Assembly: GCA_910585345.1 (NCBI GenBank)
Contig: CAJUDS010000007.1
Location: 54,546 to 118,545, forward strand
Reading direction: 5' to 3'
Source of the DNA: an uncultured Lachnospiraceae bacterium
GTDB lineage: Bacteria; Bacillota; Clostridia; Lachnospirales; Lachnospiraceae
Length of the DNA stretch: 64,000 bases
Shown here: positions 24,620 to 33,414 of the stretch, piece by piece
How positions within the stretch are numbered: the stretch's first letter is position 1
Layout of the letters: the number at the start of each line of letters is the position of its first letter
Notes under the pieces: model-generated
What the model was told of the DNA's origin: nothing
The model's database searches: none
What the model saw: the letters and a program-made list of their open reading frames with translations, nothing else
Position numbers and translations under genes: made by a program

Positions 24620-27289
24620 CAGAAAAATCCGGCCACTTTCCCGCCCTTCCCGGTAAGCCTCCATCATTCTGTCATTTGCCTGCCTGATTTCCGTTTCCAG
24701 TTCCCTGGCAGAAATCAGCGCGCATCCGGCGCCCCTGATGATAATCTGCTCCAGCCCGTCGGAAGTGGCTACGCTGATCCGGTATTTCCCGCCATTCTCA
24801 TGGGCGAATTTTTCGATATATCGGTCTGCCGTTTCCGCTTCTTTTGTAAATACCACACGGATATTATGATAGCAAAATGTCTCTTCCGGATGTCCTTCCA
24901 GCCGATAGGCGTCAAATACCGCTATCAGCTCACAGCCCCGGATCCCCTGATAGTTACTCAAAATATCCAGCAGTCTGCCTCTGGCGCCGTCCAGATTCAC
25001 CGCTGCCAGTTCCTTTAACTCTTCCCAGGCAAAAATGATGTTATAGCCGTCCACAAGCAGATATTCCGGCTTCTTTCCACTGACGGCTTTGCCGCCCCCG
25101 CCGCTTCTTTTGGCCTTTTCCCCATTCACGCCGTAGATTTCCGTATGCGGCAGGCCATCTCCCTGCGGCTTCCTGCGTCTGCCGGAAATCCCTTTATGCG
25201 GCGTAAAGCCTTCCTTTTTGTTGGCATACGCCGTCCGGTTTATAATCTCATCAATCTCGTCCGTTCCGATGACCAGATCGGTCATATCCTTCGCGCGGCG
25301 CTGTGCCTGCGCCCTGATCTGTGCATCCGTCGCCTCCCGCCCCGCGGCAAGTATGGAAGGCAGATGCATATAATCCTGCACCTCGTCCCATGGTACGGTA
25401 AATCCCGCGCCATGGGCGCAAAATACAGACGAAGACGGATGGCGCAGGTCCTGTTCCGGATCGTATGCCCGCTCCGCCACCACTTCCGCCGTATTATGAC
25501 AGGGACCGTATCCTTTCAGCGTGCAGACCAGACTGCCGCGGCCTTTTGTAAGTCCTGCCACTTCCCCTCGGTATGGCTGCATACACGAAACCGGTGCGCT
25601 GCCCCGCAGCACCGCCATGCCGTTTTCGATCTCCGGCTGGAAAAATACAGCATGCATCCGCTCCAAATCTGTCATTATCCGCCCGGTCAGCGTATCCGGC
25701 GCCTGCAGGATAAAATCATAATACGGCTCCAGCAGCACGCTCTTTGCCTGCATCAGACCCTGTCTCACCGCCCGGTAAACCGCCTGCCGGAAATCACCGC
25801 CTTCCGTATGCTTCAAATGCGCTTTTCCGGCTTTTAGCGTGATCTTCATATCTGTAATGACCGATCCGGTCAGGACGCCCCTGTGCTCCCGCTCCCGCAG
25901 ATGTGTCAGCACAAGACGCTGCCAGTTCCTCTCAAGCATGTCCTCGCTGCAGTCCGTCTCAAAGACAAGCCCGCTTCCCTGTTCTCCCGGTTCCAGTAAA
26001 AGATGCACTTCCGCATAATGCCGCAGCGGTTCGAAATGCCCTACGCCTTCCACCGTATCCGCGATCGTTTCCCTGTATACAATCCTGCCCGGCCCAAAAC
26101 CGACAGACAGACCAAACCGTTCCTGCAGCAAATGCTGCAGAATTTCCGTCTGCACCTCACCCATTAACCTGACCTGGATTTCCCTGGCTTCCTCATCCCA
26201 GCAGACATGTAGCTCCGGTTCCTCCTCCGCCAGTCTTCTGATCTGCGGCAGGACGCTGACCGGGTCGCATCCCTGCGGCAGAATCATCTGACAGGAGAGC
26301 ACCGGTTCTAACAGCGGCAGATGGATCCCGCCTTCGGCGCCAAGCCCCTGCCCGGCGAAAGTGTGTTCCGGCCCGGTCACCGCCGCCGTCATGCCTGCTT
26401 CCAGCTCCTGCACAGTCTCATACCGCTCCCCGGAATACAGTCTGATCTGGTTGATCTTCTCCTCTAAAATCCCTTCCGGCGTCCGTATTTCCAGCAATTT
26501 CCTGACAGGCAGCCTCCCCCCTGTCAGTTTCAGCCACGTCAGCCGAGAACCCTGTCCGTCCCTCGTGATTTTATATACCCTGGCGCCAAATTCCCGCGGC
26601 CAGACGGGCGGCTTCATATACTGCCAAATCCCTTCCAGTAAGGGTTCGATCCCCTCTTCCCGCAGTGCGGAGCCAAAATAACAGGGAAACAGCTTCCGGC
26701 TGCCGACCAGCCTGGCTATCTCCCCTTCCTCTACGGTTCCCGCCGTCAGATAAGATTCCAGCGTCCGTTCGTCGCACATGGCTATCGTTTCATAAAAATC
26801 ACCCGCGCCTCTGCCCTCCTCCGTAAAATCAACGCATCCCTCGTCCAGGCTCTTGTGCAGCTCTGCGATAATTGTTTTCCGGTCTGCCACAGGCTGATCC
26901 ATCTTATTGACAAATACAATTACCGGAATACGGTACTGCTGCAGCAGTTTCCAGAGCGTACGGGTATGCGCCTGTATGCCGTCCGCACCGCTCAGCACAA
27001 GGACCGCCCCGTCCAATACCTGCAGCGTCCGCTCCATTTCCGCCGAGAAGTCAACATGCCCCGGCGTATCCAGCAGTGTAATCTGCAGATCTTTGTACGA
27101 AAACATGGCCTGTTTGGAAAAGATGGTAATGCCCCGCTGTTTTTCCAACGCGTATGTGTCCAGATACGCGTCTCCCCGGTCCACCCGCCCGGCCACTTTC
27201 AGTTTTCCGCTTTTATGCAGCAGGCTTTCCGAAAGTGTGGTTTTGCCTGCATCCACATGGGCTAAAATTCCCAAAATCAGTGATTTCAT
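24593..27289 (-). CDS. Tet(M)/EF-G-like ribosomal GTPase fused to a Rae1/YacP-like NYN endonuclease domain
   Basis: The 898-residue protein has two parts. Residues 1 to about 690 are a ribosome-protection-type translational GTPase: G1 AHVDAGKTT, the KQRGITI switch, G3 DTPGHVDF and G4 NKMDQP, followed by EF-G-like domains II-V. After a basic, Gly-rich linker (about 690-738), residues 741-898 match the whole length of Rae1/YacP, a ribosome-associated endonuclease that cuts mRNA in the A site. Shared features are LLVDGYN, VFDAYR, the TKEAETADRYIEK helix, VATSDGLEQ and SARELETEI, with the acidic catalytic residues kept. The GTPase half binds where Rae1 acts, so GTPase-guided mRNA cleavage is a plausible role. 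Tetracycline resistance is not implied. Confidence 0.88.
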   Translation of the reverse strand: MKSLILGILAHVDAGKTTLSESLLHKSGKLKVAGRVDRGDAYLDTYALEKQRGITIFSKQAMFSYKDLQITLLDTPGHVDFSAEMERTLQVLDGAVLVLSGADGIQAHTRTLWKLLQQYRIPVIVFVNKMDQPVADRKTIIAELHKSLDEGCVDFTEEGRGAGDFYETIAMCDERTLESYLTAGTVEEGEIARLVGSRKLFPCYFGSALREEGIEPLLEGIWQYMKPPVWPREFGARVYKITRDGQGSRLTWLKLTGGRLPVRKLLEIRTPEGILEEKINQIRLYSGERYETVQELEAGMTAAVTGPEHTFAGQGLGAEGGIHLPLLEPVLSCQMILPQGCDPVSVLPQIRRLAEEEPELHVCWDEEAREIQVRLMGEVQTEILQHLLQERFGLSVGFGPGRIVYRETIADTVEGVGHFEPLRHYAEVHLLLEPGEQGSGLVFETDCSEDMLERNWQRLVLTHLREREHRGVLTGSVITDMKITLKAGKAHLKHTEGGDFRQAVYRAVRQGLMQAKSVLLEPYYDFILQAPDTLTGRIMTDLERMHAVFFQPEIENGMAVLRGSAPVSCMQPYRGEVAGLTKGRGSLVCTLKGYGPCHNTAEVVAERAYDPEQDLRHPSSSVFCAHGAGFTVPWDEVQDYMHLPSILAAGREATDAQIRAQAQRRAKDMTDLVIGTDEIDEIINRTAYANKKEGFTPHKGISGRRRKPQGDGLPHTEIYGVNGEKAKRSGGGGKAVSGKKPEYLLVDGYNIIFAWEELKELAAVNLDGARGRLLDILSNYQGIRGCELIAVFDAYRLEGHPEETFCYHNIRVVFTKEAETADRYIEKFAHENGGKYRISVATSDGLEQIIIRGAGCALISARELETEIRQANDRMMEAYREGRESGRIFLSDIFPHLD

Positions 27290-27317
27290 ATCGTTTCCTC
27301 ATATTTCGGCCATCTGC

Positions 27318-29237
27318 TCAGCCGCTGTCATTCTTTCCGTCCTGCCCCTGGGATGCGATTTTTTCCGCCAGTTCTGTCAGATAGACGAACCGTTCCAGTT
27401 TTTCTTCCAGTCTGTTTTCTGTCTCTTCTTTTTCGTGCGCGAGGCGGCCAAGTTTCACAAAATCCGTAGCCGCTCTGCTCATCTCGCCTTCCAGTTCGGT
27501 CAGTTTTGCTTCCAATGCCGCAATGTCGGTTTCAATCGTCTCGTATTCCTTCTGTTCTTTGTATGTAAACTTCAGTTTACGGCTGCGCGCCTTCTGCTCT
27601 TTCCATTCCTGGGCGCCGTCTTTGCGCTCCGCACGCAGGATACCCGCCATCCCGTCCGCCTGCTCCAAAGCGCTTACGCTTTTCTGCGTCTGCCTGTCCG
27701 TTCTGCCGGTATCATGCAGCTGTGCGCATTGCTCCGTTTCACCCCACAGCCGTTCTCCCTTTTCCCGGAAATAGTCCGTATAGCTGCCATTGTACAACGT
27801 TATCTGACCATCCGCCTCAAAAGTCAGCATCCGTCTTGCCACCCGGTCCAGAAAATAGCGGTCGTGCGATACCGTAATGACAATCCCCGCAAACGTGTCA
27901 AGATAATCTTCCAGCACACAGAGCGTACTGATATCCAAATCGTTGGTTGGCTCGTCCAGTATCAGGACATTCGGCGCTTCCATCAGCACTTTGGCCAGAT
28001 ACAGACGACGGCGCTCCCCGCCTGACAGACTGCCAATCCGCGCATACTGCAGCGCGCCCTCAAACAGAAATTTTTCCAGCATCTGTGAAGCGGTTATCGT
28101 TCCGTCCTCCGTTCTGATATATTCCGCCGTATCCCGGATATAATCGATCACCCTGCACGTTTCCTCCATATGCTCCGCTTCCTGGGCATAATACCCGATT
28201 TTCACGGTTTCACCGATTTCCACCCGTCCGTCATCCGGCATCTCCCGCCCGGTGATCAGTTTCATCAGCGTAGTCTTGCCACAGCCATTCGGCCCCAGGA
28301 TGCCTACTCTGTCCGTACGCAGAAATGTATAGGTAAAATTCCGGACAAGCGTACGGTTCCCATATCCTTTTGACACCCGGATTAATTCGATCGTTTTCTT
28401 ACCCAGCCTGGAAGAAACCGCGCTGATTTCCACACGCTCGTCCGCTGTCACTTTCTCTTCATCACGCAAAGCCTCATATCTGGCAATGTGCGCTTTCTGC
28501 TTTGTGGAACGCGCCCTTGCCCCTCTTTGTATCCAGGCGATCTCCTTGCGCAGTAAATTGGCATGCTTTTTCTCCGTGGAAGCTGCGGCAGCCTCCCGCT
28601 GTGCCTTTAACTGCAGATACCCTTCGTAATTGGTGTTGTAGGAGTATAGTTTTCCCCGGTTGATTTCCACGATGCGGCTGCAAACCAAGTCAAGGAAATA
28701 TCTGTCATGCGTTACCATCACCACTGCGCCCCGGTACTCCCGCAGCCAGACTTCCAGCCATTCCGTCATACGATTATCCAGATGGTTTGTCGGTTCATCC
28801 AATATCAGAATTTCCTTTCGCGACAAAAGCGCGCCTGCCAGCGCTACTTTCTTTTTCTGCCCGCCCGAAAGGTTGTCAATGACCTGGCTATAGTCCGTGA
28901 ATCCCAGCCGGTTCAGCATAGTTTTTGCCTCCCCTTCGATGCTCCATTCGTTTTCCGGCGTCGTATTTGCTTTTATGACATACTCATAGATCGTCATTCC
29001 TTCGGGAAACTGCGGATTCTGCGCCAGATAGTTTACCATCACCCGGCTGCCTTTTGTCAGCTCGCCTTTTTCGCACGACTCCCGCCCGGCAATGATTTTC
29101 AGAAGAGTTGATTTCCCGGTACCGTTCAAACCGATCAGGCCTACCTTTTCCCCCTCTTCCAGGCTGAAGTCCGCATCCTCGAGCAGTATCTTATCTGTGT
29201 ATGCCTTCGTGATATGTTTCATCGTAAGTAAATTCAT
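27318..29237 (-). CDS. ABC-F family ATPase
   Basis: This 639-residue soluble protein has two ABC cassettes and no membrane segments. The first has GLNGTGKST, signature LSGGQKKKVAL and LILDEPTNHLD; the second has GPNGCGKTT, LSGGERRRLYL and LILDEPTNDLD. An inter-cassette linker rich in Arg and Lys and a charged C-terminal coiled coil (about 520-620) complete the ABC-F layout. These proteins bind the ribosomal E site and either relieve stalls or protect from antibiotics. It ends 28 bp upstream of... the GTPase-nuclease gene start lies 28 bp downstream, so the two ribosome factors are probably co-transcribed. Confidence 0.92.
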   Translation of the reverse strand: MNLLTMKHITKAYTDKILLEDADFSLEEGEKVGLIGLNGTGKSTLLKIIAGRESCEKGELTKGSRVMVNYLAQNPQFPEGMTIYEYVIKANTTPENEWSIEGEAKTMLNRLGFTDYSQVIDNLSGGQKKKVALAGALLSRKEILILDEPTNHLDNRMTEWLEVWLREYRGAVVMVTHDRYFLDLVCSRIVEINRGKLYSYNTNYEGYLQLKAQREAAAASTEKKHANLLRKEIAWIQRGARARSTKQKAHIARYEALRDEEKVTADERVEISAVSSRLGKKTIELIRVSKGYGNRTLVRNFTYTFLRTDRVGILGPNGCGKTTLMKLITGREMPDDGRVEIGETVKIGYYAQEAEHMEETCRVIDYIRDTAEYIRTEDGTITASQMLEKFLFEGALQYARIGSLSGGERRRLYLAKVLMEAPNVLILDEPTNDLDISTLCVLEDYLDTFAGIVITVSHDRYFLDRVARRMLTFEADGQITLYNGSYTDYFREKGERLWGETEQCAQLHDTGRTDRQTQKSVSALEQADGMAGILRAERKDGAQEWKEQKARSRKLKFTYKEQKEYETIETDIAALEAKLTELEGEMSRAATDFVKLGRLAHEKEETENRLEEKLERFVYLTELAEKIASQGQDGKNDSG

Positions 29238-29319
29238 TGTCTACCGCCTTTATGTAGGAAGCCCCATACAAGGCTTCCGGGAACCGTCCGCACAGACAAA
29301 GCGTCTGTCGTCTTCCGGT

Positions 29320-29778
29320 TTACTGCATACCGTTCACTTGTTTGTATTTGTACAACATCTCCGCATGGTTCTGCTCCTCAACCTGGATATCGGCAAGAAG
29401 TTTACGCACGGAAGAATCACAGCATGTAAATACATTTGTATTGTATTCGGAGGAAACCAGCTTTTCCGTACCAATACAGTCGGTCGCCAGGAAACAGTCG
29501 TCCTTTTTCTCCTGGGAATTGGTCATCTGGTCATACGTTCTCTTCGGATCGTAATTTTTTCCTCTGGAATCATTGCAATTGCAGGAAGGAACCGTGCCTT
29601 TTAATACCTGCCCCAGAGAATTGTAATGCTCCTGCTCGTTTTCCTTCAATGTCTGGAACAGACTCTTCAGTTCCGTATCATGGGCCTGCTGACCGTACTT
29701 TTCATACTTTTTGATACATGTTTCTTCCTGTGTCTGCAGATCTTTGATAGTGGTGGCTTCTTTTTCTGTTAATGTCAT
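29320..29778 (-). CDS. CotF/ferritin-like spore coat protein
   Basis: The 152-residue protein resembles the CotF-type ferritin-like coat proteins. It has two pairs of helices, each with an ExxH-like pattern (ENEQEHYNSL near residue 47 and VEEQNHAEML near 135). A central insertion contains CNCNDSRGK and a Cys-Cys pair. A short proximal ATG at 29784 is possible, but GAGGTG is better placed for 29778. Its presence suggests a spore former. Metal binding cannot be confirmed by eye. Confidence 0.75.
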   Translation of the reverse strand: MTLTEKEATTIKDLQTQEETCIKKYEKYGQQAHDTELKSLFQTLKENEQEHYNSLGQVLKGTVPSCNCNDSRGKNYDPKRTYDQMTNSQEKKDDCFLATDCIGTEKLVSSEYNTNVFTCCDSSVRKLLADIQVEEQNHAEMLYKYKQVNGMQ

Positions 29779-29844
29779 ACACATGCACCTCGCTTAGAAT
29801 TTTTTACAATCCCAGTATGCCCGTGTGTATTGAAATTATGCGCG

Positions 29845-30348
29845 TCAGAAGCTGCGGATTCTATCCTGTGAATCGTCTTTTGTGTTAATAATTTTTTTGA
29901 TCACTGCAAAATAGCTGTAGCTTTCATTGACTTTCACTTCCACCCTGTCGCCAGCCTTATGTCCCAGCAGCGCTTTGCCAAGCGGCGACTCAATGCTGAT
30001 CAGATTGTGCAGCGAATCGCCCCGGACTGTGGTAACGATCCGGTACTGCTGCGTATCGTCATCCTCTTCAAAATAAACCTCTACGGTATTATTCATGCCC
30101 ACTTCGTCCTCTTTGGAACGATCGTCAATTACCTGCGCCGTGCGAAGCATCCGTTCCAAATAACGGATACGGCTTTCATTTTTATTTTTTTCCTTTTTTG
30201 CCGCATGGTATTCAAAATTTTCACTCAAATCTCCATGCGCCCTCGTCTCCTTCACATCCTCGAGCAGCCTGGGACGCAGCTCTAGTTTCCGGTAATCAAT
30301 TTCGTCCTGTATTTTTTTCAGATCAGATCTCGTTAATTTATCGTACAT
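29845..30348 (-). CDS. greA: Transcription elongation factor GreA-type
   Basis: Gre factors enter the RNA polymerase secondary channel and rescue backtracked complexes. The 167-residue length is close to GreA. The N-terminal coiled coil carries the acidic tip region (ARAHGDLSENFEYHAAKKEK is the span around residues 35-55). The C-terminal FKBP-like domain ends with IESPLGKALLGHKAGDRVEV. The ATG at 30348 follows GGGAGGA. The polypeptide has a slightly longer C-terminus than E. coli GreA. Confidence 0.9.
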   Translation of the reverse strand: MYDKLTRSDLKKIQDEIDYRKLELRPRLLEDVKETRAHGDLSENFEYHAAKKEKNKNESRIRYLERMLRTAQVIDDRSKEDEVGMNNTVEVYFEEDDDTQQYRIVTTVRGDSLHNLISIESPLGKALLGHKAGDRVEVKVNESYSYFAVIKKIINTKDDSQDRIRSF

Positions 30349-30447
30349 ACTATCCTCCCGTCCGCAGCCCATCCCCGCAGAGAGGCTGCGCCCGCTTTTT
30401 CCGATCCGCGGCCCGCCTGCGGATACGGCAGTTTCCTTTCCTGCTTT

Positions 30448-31068
30448 TTACAGACAGATATCTCCGCAAAGCTCCTCGAACAGTGCTGCGTAATCTACTT
30501 TCGCAAAATCCGTCACATCCACTTCCACCGTTTTTCCCAATGAAAATTCTCCATAGCCGCGCTCCGTGCACCTTTTGTAAAACTCTTCATAGCTTAAGAG
30601 ATTGTCCGCCTCTTCATGCTGCACTGGCCCCGCGCTTTTCTGGTAACAGCACACAATATGGCCCAAATGTCTGGAATCATCCAAATCACGCTTTTTCTGA
30701 CGCTCAAATAAAACGCCGATGTCCCCGACCAAACGAATCGTAATAACCTGATACCCATATTGGCTGCTGATATCCGCAAGTCTGTCTTTCTGTTTGCCGC
30801 TGAACGGATAGTCTGAGATCAGCAGTTCTTCCTTCGCAAATGCCTGCTCCATTCGCTTATAATATTCCTGCCAGCTCAGTACAATCAGTTTTTCCTTTTC
30901 TTCCAGATCACGAAACCCGTATGTATCCCAATACTCTTCTTTGATATCATCCGGCGACAGGAGTCTGAACCCCTGAAATCTTTCCATCAGCATCTTCGCC
31001 AGATAAGACTTACCGGTCCCCGGATAACCTGCCAGCAAAATCAGTGTTTTTTTCATTTCTTCCTCCAT
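30448..31068 (-). CDS. P-loop kinase/ATPase of the zeta-toxin/AAA_33 type
   Basis: The protein of about 206 residues begins with a clear P-loop (LAGYPGTGKSYLAKMLME) and a Walker B-like region (LLISDYPFSGK). DIGVLFERQKKRD could form an arginine-rich lid. This is the layout of small-molecule kinases such as the AAA_33 group. The substrate is unknown. The start at 31068 follows GGAGAAGGG; a codon at 31056 is also possible. No antitoxin-like partner is adjacent, so a toxin role is unlikely. Confidence 0.7.
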   Translation of the reverse strand: MEEEMKKTLILLAGYPGTGKSYLAKMLMERFQGFRLLSPDDIKEEYWDTYGFRDLEEKEKLIVLSWQEYYKRMEQAFAKEELLISDYPFSGKQKDRLADISSQYGYQVITIRLVGDIGVLFERQKKRDLDDSRHLGHIVCCYQKSAGPVQHEEADNLLSYEEFYKRCTERGYGEFSLGKTVEVDVTDFAKVDYAALFEELCGDICL

Positions 31069-31154
31069 CCCTTCTCCGCCTGTCATAACCATATTATCAT
31101 AACAGTATCTTCCGCCCTTGTCCATCCTCTTCCTGCCCCGGCCTGCGGCAAGCG

Positions 31155-31345
31155 CATAAGTTAACATTTTCGTTTTTCCTGAGCGCCGCCCGGCATAAAT
31201 TTCTGTGGGTGCGCCGGGCAGAAAAGATTGTATTTTCTAATCGTCCGCACATGCTATGCAGGGATATCGCGACGCAGACGGCCTTTACGCGCCGTCTGCG
31301 TCGCAAATATGACAGCGAAAAGATGAAGCATCTGTAAGAATATTT
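31155..31345 (+). repeat. Dispersed intergenic repeat, families 1 and 2 (copy B)
   Basis: It carries the TTAACATTTT lead and the GCCCGGC/GCCGGGC hairpin (31188-31219), then a perfect 14-bp hairpin (31269-31282 and 31291-31304) made of GCGACGCAGACGGC. The next 40 bases match the region after the GC module of copy A (near 19138). It fills most of the 320-bp gap between the kinase and peptidase genes. Confidence 0.7.
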
Positions 31346-31390
31346 CACTGCGTTCGTCATGCGCCCGGTCCATCTGTATCTAACTTTCCG

Positions 31391-32305
31391 TTACTTTTGC
31401 AGGATTTCCGTCATCCCGCCTGTCAAAATGCCGGTATTCCTTCTGTAGATTTCCGGAAAGTCTGTGATTGGCAGCGGATTTTCGCCATATCCCGCCTCAA
31501 TCGTATAACCCGGTCTGTCAAACTGCAGAATATACCAGTCCTTATAGCCCGCATTTCCGGAAGCATAGGGTGTCTCCTCCACCGTATATCCGCTGACCCG
31601 GCCAAAGTAAAGAGCAATCTCCCGCGAACGTGCCGGTTCCAAATCCTTATATTTCCAGTAAATAACTTCTCCCTGTGTATGGTATGCCAGTATCAACGAA
31701 AAATCATGAGACAGCGTAAACGCATAGACAGCTTTGCTCTCCGGCGCAGAAAGAGGCGCCTCTCCCACATAATCCCTGGGCGCAGGCGTCCGGTATCCCT
31801 GTTCATATTTGATCTGTCTGGCCAGTTCCCAGTCCGCCGGAAACTGCAAATTCAGATCAACGCCTTCTATATTCGCCTTCCAACCGTCCGGAAAGGGAAT
31901 CGCCGGGTAATCCGCTGCAATCCGCTTCGCCTGCTCATAGTAACTCCCTTCTGTCAAAACGCCTGTCACGAGATCCACACCGTCAGGATTGACCATAGGG
32001 ATGAGATAAAGCGTCACCTGCTGATACAGACTTCTGGCGTCCGTACCATACAACGCTCCCCCCTCCGCTACAGCTCTGGCATATTCCTCTGCGAACTGCA
32101 GAAGAATCGGCGCCGTAATCCATTCATTGGCATGAAAGGCAGCGCTATAACATACTTGTGTTTCTCCTGTTCCCAGCTTTAGCGCCGGAATCTCTTTTCC
32201 CATCACACTGCTGCCGATGCTCATTTTTTCCATAAACGGATAGTAGAGCAGCAGCCTTTGGATTTCCGTCCTTACGACATCATAATGATATGCAGTCAGT
32301 TCCAT
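31391..32305 (-). CDS. M14-family zinc carboxypeptidase
   Basis: This 304-residue metallopeptidase has the M14 zinc ligands in HANEW (H and E two residues apart), a later His in LAYHTQGEVIYW, the substrate-binding NPDGVDLV and the catalytic Glu in YTIEAGYGENPLP. Relatives without a signal peptide trim murein peptides or gamma-glutamyl bonds. No signal peptide is visible, so a cytoplasmic role such as murein tripeptide recycling is plausible. The ATG at 32305 has only a weak ribosome binding site. Confidence 0.85.
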   Translation of the reverse strand: MELTAYHYDVVRTEIQRLLLYYPFMEKMSIGSSVMGKEIPALKLGTGETQVCYSAAFHANEWITAPILLQFAEEYARAVAEGGALYGTDARSLYQQVTLYLIPMVNPDGVDLVTGVLTEGSYYEQAKRIAADYPAIPFPDGWKANIEGVDLNLQFPADWELARQIKYEQGYRTPAPRDYVGEAPLSAPESKAVYAFTLSHDFSLILAYHTQGEVIYWKYKDLEPARSREIALYFGRVSGYTVEETPYASGNAGYKDWYILQFDRPGYTIEAGYGENPLPITDFPEIYRRNTGILTGGMTEILQK

Positions 32306-32398
32306 TTCCGCACCTGATTTCCAATATATTGTTTTATAACATATGCCGGAAACAGGCTGTTGAAACACTGCCAATGCACAATTGTTTCGCGTTTCTTC

Positions 32399-33304
32399 TT
32401 AACGAAAGCATGTGCCATCTTTGCTCCTGTATTCTCTCGGCGTGCAGTTATAAAACCGTTTAAAGAGCTTGGAAAAATTACTTGGACTGTTAAAGCCGCA
32501 GAAAGCCGCAATTTCCGCAACGCTTCCCGCCGGATCCTGCAGCAGCATATCCGCCGCCTGCATAACCCGGTACTTCAAAAGATACTGCATCGGCGAAAGC
32601 CGGATCGCTCTCTGAAAGCAGCGCAGACACTCTCTTTCCCCGATATTGGCGGATTTTGCAATATCCGCCAGCACGATATTGTCCGTAAAATGATTATGGA
32701 TGTAATCCAGCATCTTCCTCATGCGAAGATTATCCTGATTCAGCCCTGTTTCTTTGACCATAACCTCATGCGCAAACTGCGAATGCAAAAAGCAGCACAT
32801 TTTGGAGAGGTTTTCCCTTACCGTAAACTCATATCCGGGCGTCTCATCCGCCATCGCACCAAAAGCGCCGGTGAAATAAGCAATCTCCGCCCTGTTCTCA
32901 TCGGCCGTCAGCAGAAAGCTGTCAAAAGTTGTGCCGGATATCAGTGGAAGCAGATATTTGGTCGCAAAAACGGTTGTACTGCTCCCCGTCACCAGCATCG
33001 GATGGAAAACAAGCGACTGCAGTTCGCACCAGGGCACCGCCGCCGCATAGTGAAGAACATTGGCATTGATGACTAGGCAGTCCCCTATTTCCAGAAAATA
33101 TGTTTTGGCCGGAATCTGCAATTTCATCTTTCCGTCCCGGCAATATACGATTTCCAATTCTTCATGCCAGTGCCACGGAATATCCCCTCCCGGATAAGCC
33201 CGGTATCTTTCGCAATATGCAGCGCATGGAAAAGCGGACGTTCCATGCGGCTGCAGCTCCTTATTTGCCTGATTTAAGTTCAGCCCGCACTTTTGGATTC
33301 CCAT
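32399..33304 (-). CDS. AraC-family transcriptional regulator
   Basis: The 301-residue protein has an N-terminal cupin-like sensor (HWHEELEIVYCRDGKMKLQ region, about residues 40-60). Its C-terminal double helix-turn-helix (LADIAKSANIGERECLRCFQ, then VAEIAAFCGFNSPSNFSKLF) is typical of AraC proteins. GGGGGA precedes the ATG at 33304. It diverges from the PHP-domain gene with overlapping promoters, so it may regulate that gene. The flanking M14 peptidase gene lies 93 bp downstream. Confidence 0.88.
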   Translation of the reverse strand: MGIQKCGLNLNQANKELQPHGTSAFPCAAYCERYRAYPGGDIPWHWHEELEIVYCRDGKMKLQIPAKTYFLEIGDCLVINANVLHYAAAVPWCELQSLVFHPMLVTGSSTTVFATKYLLPLISGTTFDSFLLTADENRAEIAYFTGAFGAMADETPGYEFTVRENLSKMCCFLHSQFAHEVMVKETGLNQDNLRMRKMLDYIHNHFTDNIVLADIAKSANIGERECLRCFQRAIRLSPMQYLLKYRVMQAADMLLQDPAGSVAEIAAFCGFNSPSNFSKLFKRFYNCTPREYRSKDGTCFR

Positions 33305-33333
33305 AGTGTCCCCCTGTTGGTCGGTTTTATTAT

Positions 33334-33382
33334 AGTATACGTCCAAAATCAAGTTGAATCAATTTCAAATGAACGGTATTCT
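33334..33382. promoter_or_regulatory. Overlapping divergent sigma-A promoters of the AraC and PHP genes
   Basis: Leftward, TTGATT (33357-33362) and TATACT (33334-33339) are 17 bp apart. Rightward, TTGAAT (33354-33359) and TATTCT (33377-33382) are 17 bp apart. The two -35 boxes share bases, so the polymerases probably compete. Confidence 0.65.
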
Positions 33383-33414
33383 TATGATACATACAAAAAC
33401 AAAAGGAGTCTCTT

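Noticed and set aside
24593..27289. Tetracycline resistance gene
   Set aside because: The GTPase motifs are related to Tet(M), but the sequence is divergent and carries an endonuclease domain. Resistance cannot be claimed.
30448..31068. Zeta-type toxin of a toxin-antitoxin pair
   Set aside because: It has a P-loop, but no small antitoxin gene precedes it and the motifs fit a general kinase.
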